Below are positions 1 to 5,322 of a DNA stretch of 5,322 bases, in pieces. The position numbers were made by a program, and so were the translations under genes. The DNA is from CALKKN01 sp041571375 (lineage in GTDB: Bacteria > Pseudomonadota > Gammaproteobacteria > Xanthomonadales > SZUA-36). Positions within the stretch are counted from its first letter, which is position 1, and each line of letters begins with the position of its first letter. Location: positions 1 through 5,322 of the forward strand of contig JBFFUJ010000183.1 in the NCBI GenBank assembly GCA_041571375.1. Reading direction: 5' to 3'. The notes below the pieces were generated by a model, which had not been told where the DNA came from, made no database searches, and was given only the letters and a program-made list of their open reading frames with translations.

Positions 1-129
1 CGGTGGCAGGCGCAGGGCCGGCCAATCGAGCACAACTGGATCCAGCGCAGGAATTCCTCGGATTTCGCCCGCCTGGTCGACTATCAGGACGAATTCGAGC
101 CGGGTGCGCGCCGGCCGGCAGATCATTGA
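1..129 (+). CDS. C-terminally truncated fragment of a class V aminotransferase-like PLP enzyme (partial at the left edge)
   Basis: Frame 1 is open from the window edge to TGA at 127-129 and gives 42 residues. From memory, the stretch with PIEHNWIQRR, FARLVDYQDEF and EPGARR (about residues 8-38) resembles the class V aminotransferase / selenocysteine lyase-like fold family (PLP-dependent, cytosolic). In that family the PGARR segment is normally followed by F-D-x-G-E and roughly 100 more residues. Here PGARR (bases 100-114) is followed only by Pro-Ala-Asp-His and a stop. The last four codons are antisense to the lipoprotein gene read on the other strand, so the natural 3' part appears to be missing. 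The PLP-binding lysine region would lie upstream, outside the window. As it stands the fragment would not make a complete enzyme. The family call rests on remembered similarity, without a search; the alternative is a chance open frame. Confidence 0.6.
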   Translation, partial: RWQAQGRPIEHNWIQRRNSSDFARLVDYQDEFEPGARRPADH

Positions 130-979
130 TGCCGCCCAGGAAGGTGACCGGGCCGGGGTCTTCCAGACCCTCCTCAGAGCGCCAGTCCATCCAGGCGCTG
201 GCCTGCGCGATGCTGTCGGTATCGTCCACGCGCATCAGGTGCACGTCGTTGCCGACGAACGAGGGCAGCGCCTGCTGCTCGATGAAGTCGACGCGGATGG
301 TGTTGCTGCCCGCGGTGAGCTCACCTCCGACCAACTCGAAACCCGAGTTGCTGATGGCCAGACTCGCGTCGGCTTCAGGCTCCGGTGCGCCATTAACGGC
401 CTCGGTCACGGTCAGGTCCATCAGCATGCCGAGCTGACCGGGGCCAGGGCTGGTGGTGTGGAATACGCCATCGGATTTCACGTAACACTCGATCAGGTAG
501 CGTCCGGGCTCCAGATAGACGGTGGCCTGGCCGATCCGGCCGGGTGAAAGCATGCCCGGCCCGCCCATGCGGCCGAGTTCGGCGATCCATTCGGGGAACT
601 TGGCGAAGGCGGCGTTGACGGCTTCCTCGTCGCCCGCGTTCATGCCGTCCATTGCCTCCTGGAAATACTCCATGACCGTATCGCTCATCTCCTGGGTCGA
701 GATGCCTTCCGGCGGCACGTCGATCATGGCGAAATGGATCATGCTCGAAGCGTTGACGAACTTGAACGTGGTCCAGCCGGACGGGATTTCCACAGGGCCC
801 TGGAAGATCTTGCCCACCGCCGTGATTTCGACCACGAACGGCTGCGGCTCCGGCGCCGCCGTTGCAGCCGCCGGCTCCTGCTGCGCGTCGGTTTCCGCCG
901 GCGCTTTGCCGTCCTCACTGCAGCCCAGCAGCAGAAAAAGTACTGCGGCCAGGACGACGAAAGGTATCGATGTTTTCAT
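1..979 (-). CDS. Lipoprotein with two cupredoxin-like domains, second domain cut off; no stop in window
   Basis: Reading starts at the ATG at 979-977 and stays open for 326 codons to the left edge. Residues 1-20 form a lipoprotein signal with lipobox LLGC (Cys20); Ser21 suggests outer-membrane sorting. Residues about 22-46 are an Ala/Pro/Glu-rich linker. Domain 1 (about 48-193) has a cupredoxin-like pattern: an Ile-Pro-Ser-Gly-Trp-Thr strand, His82, then an LEPGRYLIEC strand with Cys165, His174 and Gly-Met185. These could form a type 1 copper site (His, Cys, His, Met), although the C-x8-H-x10-M spacing is longer than in plastocyanin, so copper binding is inference. An acidic helical insert (about 96-140) interrupts the domain. 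Domain 2 (about 205-291) repeats the pattern up to Leu-Pro-Ala-Gly-Ala291. The expected closing strands (E-P-G-x-Y and so on) are absent; residues 292 onward are antisense to the aminotransferase-like fragment. The true product is therefore probably about 291 residues plus a lost tail. It lies 58 bases downstream of the small secreted-protein gene, likely in the same transcript. Confidence 0.75.
   Translation of the reverse strand, partial: MKTSIPFVVLAAVLFLLLGCSEDGKAPAETDAQQEPAAATAAPEPQPFVVEITAVGKIFQGPVEIPSGWTTFKFVNASSMIHFAMIDVPPEGISTQEMSDTVMEYFQEAMDGMNAGDEEAVNAAFAKFPEWIAELGRMGGPGMLSPGRIGQATVYLEPGRYLIECYVKSDGVFHTTSPGPGQLGMLMDLTVTEAVNGAPEPEADASLAISNSGFELVGGELTAGSNTIRVDFIEQQALPSFVGNDVHLMRVDDTDSIAQASAWMDWRSEEGLEDPGPVTFLGGINDLPAGAHPARIRPDSRPGGRNPRNSCAGSSCARLAGPAPAT
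104..117. other. Junction between two unrelated gene fragments (rearrangement breakpoint or assembly chimera)
   Basis: To the left of this site the plus strand reads as a class V aminotransferase-like protein, sensible to the Arg-Arg codons at 109-114. To the right the minus strand reads as the second cupredoxin-like domain, sensible to the Leu-Pro-Ala-Gly-Ala codons ending at base 107. Past this point each frame turns into low-quality Pro/Arg/Ser-rich sequence that is merely antisense to the other gene. Both losses of sense fall within about 10 bases, in the GC-only run GCGCGCCGGCCGGC (106-119), which could provide microhomology. This is the signature of two fragments joined tail to tail. 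Confidence 0.55.
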
Positions 980-985
980 GACGCG

Positions 986-992
986 TTCCTTT
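986..992 (-). promoter_or_regulatory. Ribosome binding site of the cupredoxin-like lipoprotein
   Basis: The minus strand reads AAAGGAA, six bases before the ATG at 979. It is a strong Shine-Dalgarno match at good spacing and fixes this start, in agreement with the lipoprotein signal that begins there. Confidence 0.7.
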
Positions 993-1037
993 GGTTCTGC
1001 CAGCGGGGAGCACACAGCTCGATCCCGCTTCTTTCCG

Positions 1038-1319
1038 CTACGAGTCCGGTTGGTCCTTCTGCTGACTGGCGCGGTCGATGCATTGGTCGTAGGGCACGGA
1101 GAGAGCCCGCCCGCTCTCGCGGTCGATGCAGAAACAGTCATCGGAATCGGGGTCGATGCTGCAGAAGGCGTTGGCTTCGAGCAGCTTTGCCGCCCGCTCC
1201 TTGTCCTTCTCCTCCTGCTCCGTGTACATCTCGTTGGCGGGGTCGGACAATTCGAAGGTGCTGCCGTGTGCAGCGCCGGCTAGCAGGCCGAGCGCGACGA
1301 ACAACGCAAGACGGTTCAT
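1038..1319 (-). CDS. Small secreted four-cysteine protein, function unknown
   Basis: The product has 93 residues. Residues 1-19 are a typical Sec signal peptide (Asn-Arg, then a Leu/Ala/Val core, with Ala-His-Gly before Ser20). The mature protein of about 74 residues has a charged, probably helical segment rich in Glu/Lys (about 33-50). A cysteine cluster follows, with Cys53, Cys62, Cys64 and Cys80 in the pattern C-x8-C-x-C-x15-C, including DCFCIDRESG and PYDQC. Four cysteines in an exported protein suggest two disulfides; a metal site is possible but not shown. The start is supported by a good ribosome binding site and by the signal peptide. The TAG stop is at 1040-1038 and the cupredoxin-like lipoprotein starts 58 bases later on the same strand, so the two probably form a unit and may work together in the envelope (inference). 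I do not recognise a named family. Confidence 0.75.
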   Translation of the reverse strand: MNRLALFVALGLLAGAAHGSTFELSDPANEMYTEQEEKDKERAAKLLEANAFCSIDPDSDDCFCIDRESGRALSVPYDQCIDRASQQKDQPDS

Positions 1320-1325
1320 GCCGTG

Positions 1326-1331
1326 TTTCCT
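1326..1331 (-). promoter_or_regulatory. Ribosome binding site of the small secreted protein
   Basis: The minus strand reads AGGAAA, with six bases between it and the ATG at 1319. This supports that start over the out-of-frame ATG further upstream. Confidence 0.65.
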
Positions 1332-1346
1332 GTTCCGTGTCGGTCA

Positions 1347-1374
1347 AGCATACCGTGAACACGACCTGGCGCAA
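1347..1374 (-). promoter_or_regulatory. Candidate sigma-70 promoter for the secreted protein / cupredoxin-like unit
   Basis: In the 87-base gap after the M28 gene, the minus strand has TTGCGC (1374-1369), a 16-base spacer, and TATGCT (1352-1347). These match three of six -35 and four of six -10 consensus bases. The -10 element ends 27 bases before the ATG at 1319, leaving room for a short leader with the ribosome binding site. It would allow this pair to be expressed independently of the upstream peptidase gene. The match is modest and has not been scored against background. Confidence 0.3.
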
Positions 1375-1406
1375 GGGCGGCGCGAGCCAGTCGCCGTGAT
1401 CAATGC

Positions 1407-2870
1407 TTACCTGGGCGCACGACCGCGCCGGCCAGCCGCCCAGTCGGCCCAGACACCGAAATTGCGCATCTGCTGCTCGAGGTCGGTGGTCGCGATCAGC
1501 TGTTCGACCTGCTCACGGCTATAGCGGGCGGCCCGGTCCTGCGCATTCGCGAAGCCCCAGATCACCGCCGCGGCAATCGCCGAATTGAGCTTGAGCTGCT
1601 GCTGGTCGACCTTGTCGAAGGTGTCGGATTCGGCGTGGTAATTGGAGGCATAGTTGGCGTCCTCCTGCATCGCGATCAGGTTTGGCACGCCTTCCAGCAT
1701 GAAATCGAAGTTGTCGGTACCGACCAGCGGGACGTCCGCCTGCTGGAACGGCCCAAGGCCGAGCACGGGTTCCAGGTAGCCGTCGACCAGCGGCGGCAGC
1801 CCGGGCATGCCGCCGGTGAAAAAGCCGGTGATGCGACCGGTACCGATGTCGATCGAGCCGGCGACCACGTGGCCGTCGAGCTCATCCCGATGCCGCCGGG
1901 TATAACCCCAGGAACCGTAGAGGCCCTGCTCCTCGCCGTTCCACAGCGCGAAGCGTATCGTGCGTTGCGGGCGCAGGCCGAGCCGCGTGATCTGCCGTGC
2001 AATGTCGATCAGCAGCGTGACATTCGAGCCATTGTCCAGCGCGCCGGTGCCGAGGTCATGCGAATCGAGGTGCGCCCCGAACAGCACGATCTCACCGGGC
2101 CGCTTGCTGCCGCGGATTTCACCGATCACATTTTCGGCCTGGTACGCATAGCCGCTGTCCACGTCGATCGACGCGGTCAGGCTGAGTGCTCTGCCTGCCC
2201 GCAGGGAGCGCTGGGCGCGCTGGGCATCCTCACGCGCCATCAGCAGGATCGGCAGCTGTCCCGGAGTGACCAGGTCCGGCAGCCGATAGAGGAGGTTTTT
2301 CGGGCGCGAGGACATGTAGACCAGGCCCGCCGCACCGGCATCGACCGCGCGCGGCGTAATGACGGCAGCATCTACGAATTCAGCGAACAGGCCCTGCAAC
2401 CCGGCCTCGTCGTCGAGGACCGGCGTCTCGACCAGCAACCAGGCGCCCCGGGCTGCGGCCCCCAGGCGCCCGAAATCGCCCGCAGAACCCGTACCGGCAT
2501 CCAGCAGCGGCGCGGTCAGCTGCTCGGCGCCGCTCGAAAAAGGTTTCGCAACGACGTCGGGCTCCCACCGCAGGTCGCCTTCGATGGCCGCGGAAACTGC
2601 TCGCTCCTGCCATTGGTTCGGCATGTCGAACGCCTCCCGACGTGCTGCGACCCCGGCGGCGGAGAACCTTGCCAGGGCCCAGTCGACCGCGGCCTCGTTG
2701 GCCGGGGAGCCGGTCACGCGGCCGCCGACCTCATCGGTCAGGGACTGCAGGTCGGTCAGGATCGGGGTGTCGGCCAGCATGGCGCCGACCAGCCGATCGA
2801 CGTCCTCAGCCGGCCAGGCGGGGATTGCGAACAGGACGAGGCTGAGGATCAGCGGCGGGGAAATCTTCAT
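1407..2870 (-). CDS. Exported M28-family zinc metallopeptidase, carboxypeptidase Q (PGCP)-like, with PA insert
   Basis: The product has 487 residues and is predicted to be a periplasmic or secreted exopeptidase releasing residues from short peptides with a di-zinc centre. The start is placed at the ATG at 2870 because a signal peptide begins there (Met-Lys-Ile-Ser, hydrophobic core, cleavage near residues 18-21) and GGAG lies eight bases upstream. An in-frame ATG at 3026 would add 52 Arg/Pro-rich residues ahead of the signal and is unlikely. Residues about 105-225 look like a PA (protease-associated) insert. The M28 core follows: GAHLDSHD with His267 and Asp269, GALDNGS with bridging Asp279, WNGEEQGLYGS with catalytic Glu313 and metal ligand Glu314, SIDIGTG with Asp341 (equivalent to the ESDxGT ligand of PGCP), and SNYHAESDT with His412. 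All key residues are present, so it should be active; substrate preference cannot be read from sequence. It is divergent from the amidohydrolase lipoprotein across 250 bases. The TAA stop is at 1409-1407. Confidence 0.9.
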   Translation of the reverse strand: MKISPPLILSLVLFAIPAWPAEDVDRLVGAMLADTPILTDLQSLTDEVGGRVTGSPANEAAVDWALARFSAAGVAARREAFDMPNQWQERAVSAAIEGDLRWEPDVVAKPFSSGAEQLTAPLLDAGTGSAGDFGRLGAAARGAWLLVETPVLDDEAGLQGLFAEFVDAAVITPRAVDAGAAGLVYMSSRPKNLLYRLPDLVTPGQLPILLMAREDAQRAQRSLRAGRALSLTASIDVDSGYAYQAENVIGEIRGSKRPGEIVLFGAHLDSHDLGTGALDNGSNVTLLIDIARQITRLGLRPQRTIRFALWNGEEQGLYGSWGYTRRHRDELDGHVVAGSIDIGTGRITGFFTGGMPGLPPLVDGYLEPVLGLGPFQQADVPLVGTDNFDFMLEGVPNLIAMQEDANYASNYHAESDTFDKVDQQQLKLNSAIAAAVIWGFANAQDRAARYSREQVEQLIATTDLEQQMRNFGVWADWAAGRRGRAPR

Positions 2871-2878
2871 CTTCGGTG

Positions 2879-2882
2879 CTCC
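2879..2882 (-). promoter_or_regulatory. Ribosome binding site that decides the M28 peptidase start
   Basis: The minus strand reads GGAG with an eight-base spacing to the ATG at 2870. The upstream in-frame ATG at 3026 would put the signal peptide in the middle of the protein, so this site settles the start. Confidence 0.6.
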
Positions 2883-2911
2883 GTGCTCTCCAATGGTTGT
2901 CGCGACCCGGC

Positions 2912-2923
2912 CCGGCGCGCCGG
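2912..2923. repeat. 12-base GC-only perfect palindrome upstream of the M28 gene
   Basis: CCGGCGCGCCGG equals its own reverse complement. It contains only G and C, so in GC-rich DNA it is weakly significant alone. It is noted because it lies five bases from the stronger 14-base palindrome at 2929-2942, within the likely 5' leader of the M28 gene. Confidence 0.35.
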
Positions 2924-2928
2924 CAATA

Positions 2929-2942
2929 TTTCCCGCGGGAAA
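2929..2942. promoter_or_regulatory. 14-base perfect palindrome TTTCCCGCGGGAAA, candidate operator
   Basis: The sequence equals its own reverse complement over all 14 bases, with A/T-rich outer halves around a GC core, which is unusual for this DNA. It lies 58 bases upstream of the M28 start and about 180 bases before the amidohydrolase start, in the shared divergent region. A dimeric regulator site is the natural reading. No regulator gene is in the window, and with no spacer loop a hairpin is less likely. Confidence 0.4.
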
Positions 2943-2969
2943 CTGCCCGGGTCTCGCTTCTTCCTGCGC

Positions 2970-2975
2970 ATCATA
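2970..2975 (-). promoter_or_regulatory. Weak candidate -10 element for the M28 peptidase
   Basis: The minus strand reads TATGAT (five of six to the -10 consensus), 99 bases upstream of the M28 ATG. No convincing -35 box lies 16-18 bases further up. If used, the two palindromes at 2912-2942 would fall just downstream of the transcription start, where a repressor could act. On the other strand, TACACT at 3081-3086 is an equally weak -10 candidate for the amidohydrolase. Confidence 0.2.
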
Positions 2976-3120
2976 GTCGGTTGCGTGAAGGGGCGCGATA
3001 CCTCTCGATCGATCCGGCCGGCTCACCGGATGACGCCCTCTCGGGGCGATCGGCGCAAGGTTCGTGGCGGCATTTCGCGCTACACTTTGTGGTTCCCGTC
3101 ACCGCAAGCAAAGATGTCCG

Positions 3121-5193
3121 ATGTCTGCAGCCCATAGTGTTACCCTCTGGTCTCTGGCCCTCACAGCCCTGTTGCTGCAAGCCTGTCAGCGCGAAGAGCC
3201 ACCGCATTCTGGCGAGAGTGCTGTCCCGTCAGCCGTCTCCCCGAGCGCCGTATCGGTTTACGGCTGGCACGCGGGGAACATGCCCGCTGGCCGGACCACG
3301 CTGACGCGCGCTGGCGACGGGAGGGTGCTGAACGAGTCCTTTGTGCACTGGAACAACCGCGAGTACCGGTTGCGCTCTGAATTGCAGCTGGACGCCAACG
3401 GCATGGTCATCGCGCAGCAGATCAGCGGGACCTCGCCGTTCGGTGCGCCGATCGACGAACGCTTCAGCTTCACGCAGGGCGAGGCCGCCTGGCGTACCCT
3501 CGGCGAAAGCGGCCGGGCGCGGCGCGATCAGCCGGCGTTTTACCTGCCCGCCGAATGGGCCGCAGTCGGTTCGCTGGAGGCGCTGGTGCAGGCGGCTGTT
3601 GGGCGTCTCGATGGTGAACTCCCGCTGTTCCCGTCGGGGCGCGCGCAGGTCGCGAAGCTGACCGAAGCGGTGCTGACGGCGCCCGAAGGCGACGTCACGC
3701 TGTCGCTGTACTCGATCAAGGGTATTGACTTCACACCGCTGTTTGCCTGGTTCGACCGCGATATGCGACTGGCCGCCCGCACGACCGGCTGGATGGGCAT
3801 GCTGCCGCAAGGCTGGGATGCCGCCATTCTCGAGCAGCTGGCGAAGCTGCAGACCGAGCAGAGCGTGTTGCGCGCCGCGCGCCTGTCCGCGCAACTGGCC
3901 CGGCGGACAGCGGGCGCGGTGCTGTTTGAAAACGTCGATGTGGTCGATGTCGAGACCGGGCAACTGCTCGTCGGATATCAGGTACTGGTGGGGGATGGCA
4001 GAATCCAGGCCATCTCCAGCCTGCCGCTGGAGGCCGGGGATGCCCTGCGCATCGACGGCAGCGGCAAGACGATGATCCCCGGGCTGTGGGACATGCACGG
4101 CCATTTCTCCCTCGAAGACGGGCTGCTCAACATGGCCGGGGGCATCACCTCGGTCCGCGATCTCGGCAACGCCCACGAACGCATGATGGAGCTGCAGCAG
4201 AAGTTCCATTCCGGGGAGGTGATCGGGCCCACCACCTACGCTGCCGCGATGATCGACCAGGCAAGCCCCTATGCCGCGACGGACCCCGCGCACAGCCTCG
4301 ACGAGGCGCTGGCCATGGTCGACCGCTTCGCCGAACAGGGGTACATCCAGATCAAGCTCTACAGCTCGGTCGACCCCGACTGGGTGCCGGCCATCAGCGA
4401 GCGTGCCCGGAAGCGTGGCATGCGGCTCTCCGGCCACGTGCCGGCCTTCATGTCGGCCGAGCAGGCCGTGCGCGCCGGTTATGAGGAGATACAGCACATC
4501 AACATGGTGTTCCTAAATTTCCTGGCGGGTGACCGCGAGGATACGCGCCAGCAGATCCGTTTCACGCTGTACGGCAACGAAGGCGGCAGGCTCGATCTCG
4601 CCAGCCCCGAAGTCGGGGACTTCATCTCGTTGCTGCGGGAGAGAGGCACCGTCGTCGACCCGACCGCCGCGATATTCGACACCATGTTGACCCACCTGCC
4701 GGGCCAGCCCGACCCGACCTTTGCCGCCGTTGCCGAGCACCTGCCGCTGACCATCCGCCGTGCGCTCTACAGCCCCGAGTTCGAGATCGGCGAGGCGCGC
4801 GTGGCCGACTGGGCTGCCACCGCCGCGCGCCAGGCGGAGATGGTCAGAAGGCTGTACGACAGCGGTATTCAGCTCGTCGCCGGCAGCGACGACCTGCCCG
4901 CTTTCACGATGCATCGCGAACTGGAGCTGTATGCTGAGTACGGCATCCCCAATGCAGACGTGCTGCGCATTGCCACGCTGGATTCAGCACGCGTCCTGGG
5001 CATGGACGGCGAAACCGGTTCGATCGCGGTCGGCAAGGCCGCCGACCTGGTGTTGCTGGATGGCAATCCGCTCGAGGACATCAGCGCCGTGCGCCGCGGC
5101 GTGCTGGTCATGAAGGGCGAGACGCTGTACCGGCCATCGGACCTGTACGCGGCCGTGGGCGTCGAACCGTTCGTGGAGTCGGTGGACCTGTAG
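3121..5193 (+). CDS. Lipoprotein metal-dependent amidohydrolase (COG1228-like, imidazolonepropionase/prolidase group) with long N-terminal extension
   Basis: The product has 690 residues. The ATG at 3121 is chosen because a lipoprotein signal begins there, with LLLQAC (Cys22) and Gln23 at +2, suggesting outer-membrane anchoring. The in-frame ATG at 3064 would add 19 residues before it. No good ribosome binding site precedes 3121, so the start rests on the signal. Residues about 45-265 are an extension not needed for catalysis, with a beta-rich part (for example SGTSPFGAPIDERF) then a helical stretch (about 235-262). The amidohydrolase fold spans about 266-675. Its metal site is complete: HxH at His326/His328 in GLWDMHGHF, Lys412 in IQIKLYSSV (expected carboxylated lysine), His439 in LSGHVPAF, His459 in EEIQHINMV and Asp590 in VAGSDD. 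The C-terminal SIAVGKAADLVLLDGNPL segment (634-651) is the usual small beta domain of this superfamily. Characterised COG1228 members include Xaa-Pro and Xaa-Arg/Lys dipeptidases; the substrate here is unknown. A peptidase role would suit the divergent M28 neighbour (inference). Confidence 0.9.
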   Translation: MSAAHSVTLWSLALTALLLQACQREEPPHSGESAVPSAVSPSAVSVYGWHAGNMPAGRTTLTRAGDGRVLNESFVHWNNREYRLRSELQLDANGMVIAQQISGTSPFGAPIDERFSFTQGEAAWRTLGESGRARRDQPAFYLPAEWAAVGSLEALVQAAVGRLDGELPLFPSGRAQVAKLTEAVLTAPEGDVTLSLYSIKGIDFTPLFAWFDRDMRLAARTTGWMGMLPQGWDAAILEQLAKLQTEQSVLRAARLSAQLARRTAGAVLFENVDVVDVETGQLLVGYQVLVGDGRIQAISSLPLEAGDALRIDGSGKTMIPGLWDMHGHFSLEDGLLNMAGGITSVRDLGNAHERMMELQQKFHSGEVIGPTTYAAAMIDQASPYAATDPAHSLDEALAMVDRFAEQGYIQIKLYSSVDPDWVPAISERARKRGMRLSGHVPAFMSAEQAVRAGYEEIQHINMVFLNFLAGDREDTRQQIRFTLYGNEGGRLDLASPEVGDFISLLRERGTVVDPTAAIFDTMLTHLPGQPDPTFAAVAEHLPLTIRRALYSPEFEIGEARVADWAATAARQAEMVRRLYDSGIQLVAGSDDLPAFTMHRELELYAEYGIPNADVLRIATLDSARVLGMDGETGSIAVGKAADLVLLDGNPLEDISAVRRGVLVMKGETLYRPSDLYAAVGVEPFVESVDL

Positions 5194-5216
5194 CAGCGAG
5201 TTCGTTCGCGACCGGC

Positions 5217-5322
5217 CTACCGAGTGCCGAATGCGGCCTCTCTGACGTGCGCCCAGAAGCCGGCGTCGAAGCCGCCGACCAACTCCTCCCAACGCGTCTC
5301 GGTCAGCCGCAGGTCGCTGTCA
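5217..5322 (-). CDS. C-terminal end of an unrecognised gene (partial at the right edge)
   Basis: The minus strand is open from the right edge for 34 codons to TAG at 5219-5217. The residues look like genuine protein: LRLTETRWEELVGGFDAGF, then a helical WAHVREAAFGTR end, with aromatic and acidic residues and G/C-ending codons. It converges with the amidohydrolase with 23 bases between the stops, leaving no room for a clear terminator, and I see no hairpin with a T-run there. I do not recognise the family from this fragment. The frame is short, so a chance open frame is possible, but the tight convergent packing favours a real gene. Confidence 0.55.
   Translation of the reverse strand, partial: DSDLRLTETRWEELVGGFDAGFWAHVREAAFGTR

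Noticed and set aside
2..106. The minus-strand lipoprotein frame, or its +1 frame (LEFVLIVDQAGEIRGI), as a genuine C-terminus after a frameshift.
   Set aside because: The opposite strand reads as a recognisable aminotransferase-like segment over the same bases, so these readings are better explained as antisense shadows. A single frameshift would not restore the expected cupredoxin ending.
104..1283. Several long plus-strand open frames over the first 1.3 kb.
   Set aside because: They are antisense to the lipoprotein and small secreted-protein genes, which have ribosome binding sites, signal peptides and sensible composition. The plus-strand readings have none of these.
1380..1406. A possible terminator hairpin after the M28 gene (CGGCG...CGCCG on the minus strand).
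   Set aside because: The stem is five pairs with a nine-base loop and no T-run follows. Such short GC stems are expected by chance here.
2871..3026. N-terminal extension of the M28 peptidase to the ATG at 3026.
   Set aside because: It would place a clear signal peptide after 52 Arg/Pro-rich residues and would run through the palindromes. The ATG at 2870 has its own ribosome binding site.
1635..3137. A 500-codon plus-strand open frame.
   Set aside because: It is fully antisense to the M28 peptidase, whose motifs and catalytic residues are complete. Long antisense frames are common in GC-rich coding DNA.
3229..4497. A 422-codon minus-strand open frame.
   Set aside because: It is antisense to the amidohydrolase with its complete metal site. 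It is His/Arg/Gly-rich with no signal, motif or ribosome binding site.
5194..5216. A bidirectional terminator between the convergent stops.
   Set aside because: I could find no convincing stem-loop with flanking A/T runs in the 23 bases.

Overview
The window is GC-rich, densely coding DNA (GC not counted) that looks like an accessory stretch of a gammaproteobacterial chromosome. The evidence is codon usage strongly biased to G/C in third positions, Shine-Dalgarno starts, Sec and lipoprotein signals typical of Gram-negatives, and long exported peptidase/amidohydrolase proteins of the kind seen in Xanthomonadales/Steroidobacterales-like lineages. The taxon is inferred from style only; there is no rRNA or marker gene.

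Layout, left to right. (a) 1-129, plus strand: the tail of a class V aminotransferase-like (PLP enzyme) coding frame, which loses family resemblance at about base 114 and stops at 127-129. (b) 979 down to the left edge, minus strand: a lipoprotein with two cupredoxin-like domains. It has no in-frame stop inside the window, and its sense reading ends at about base 107. The two frames lose their sense at the same point, so bases about 104-117 look like a junction between two unrelated gene fragments (a real rearrangement or an assembly chimera). (c) 1319-1038, minus: a 93-residue secreted four-cysteine protein of unknown function, 58 bases upstream of the lipoprotein and probably co-transcribed with it. 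(d) 2870-1407, minus: an exported M28-family zinc peptidase of the carboxypeptidase Q/PGCP type with a PA insert and a complete metal and catalytic set. (e) 2871-3120: a 250-base divergent intergenic region with two perfect palindromes, one of 14 bases. (f) 3121-5193, plus: a 690-residue lipoprotein amidohydrolase (COG1228-like, imidazolonepropionase/prolidase group) with a complete metal site and an N-terminal extension of about 220 residues. (g) 5219 to the right edge, minus: the last 34 codons of an unrecognised gene, convergent with the amidohydrolase.

Taken together, the window encodes envelope-associated proteins. A periplasmic M28 exopeptidase and an outer-membrane-type amidohydrolase, possibly a dipeptidase, are divergently arranged and could act successively on peptides (inference). 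Next to them is a small unit of a Cys-containing secreted protein and a cupredoxin-like lipoprotein. I see no phage, insertion sequence, CRISPR, tRNA or rRNA. I do not see a clear new multi-gene system. The most unusual signals are the gene-gene junction at the left end and the uncharacterised secreted-protein/cupredoxin pair.
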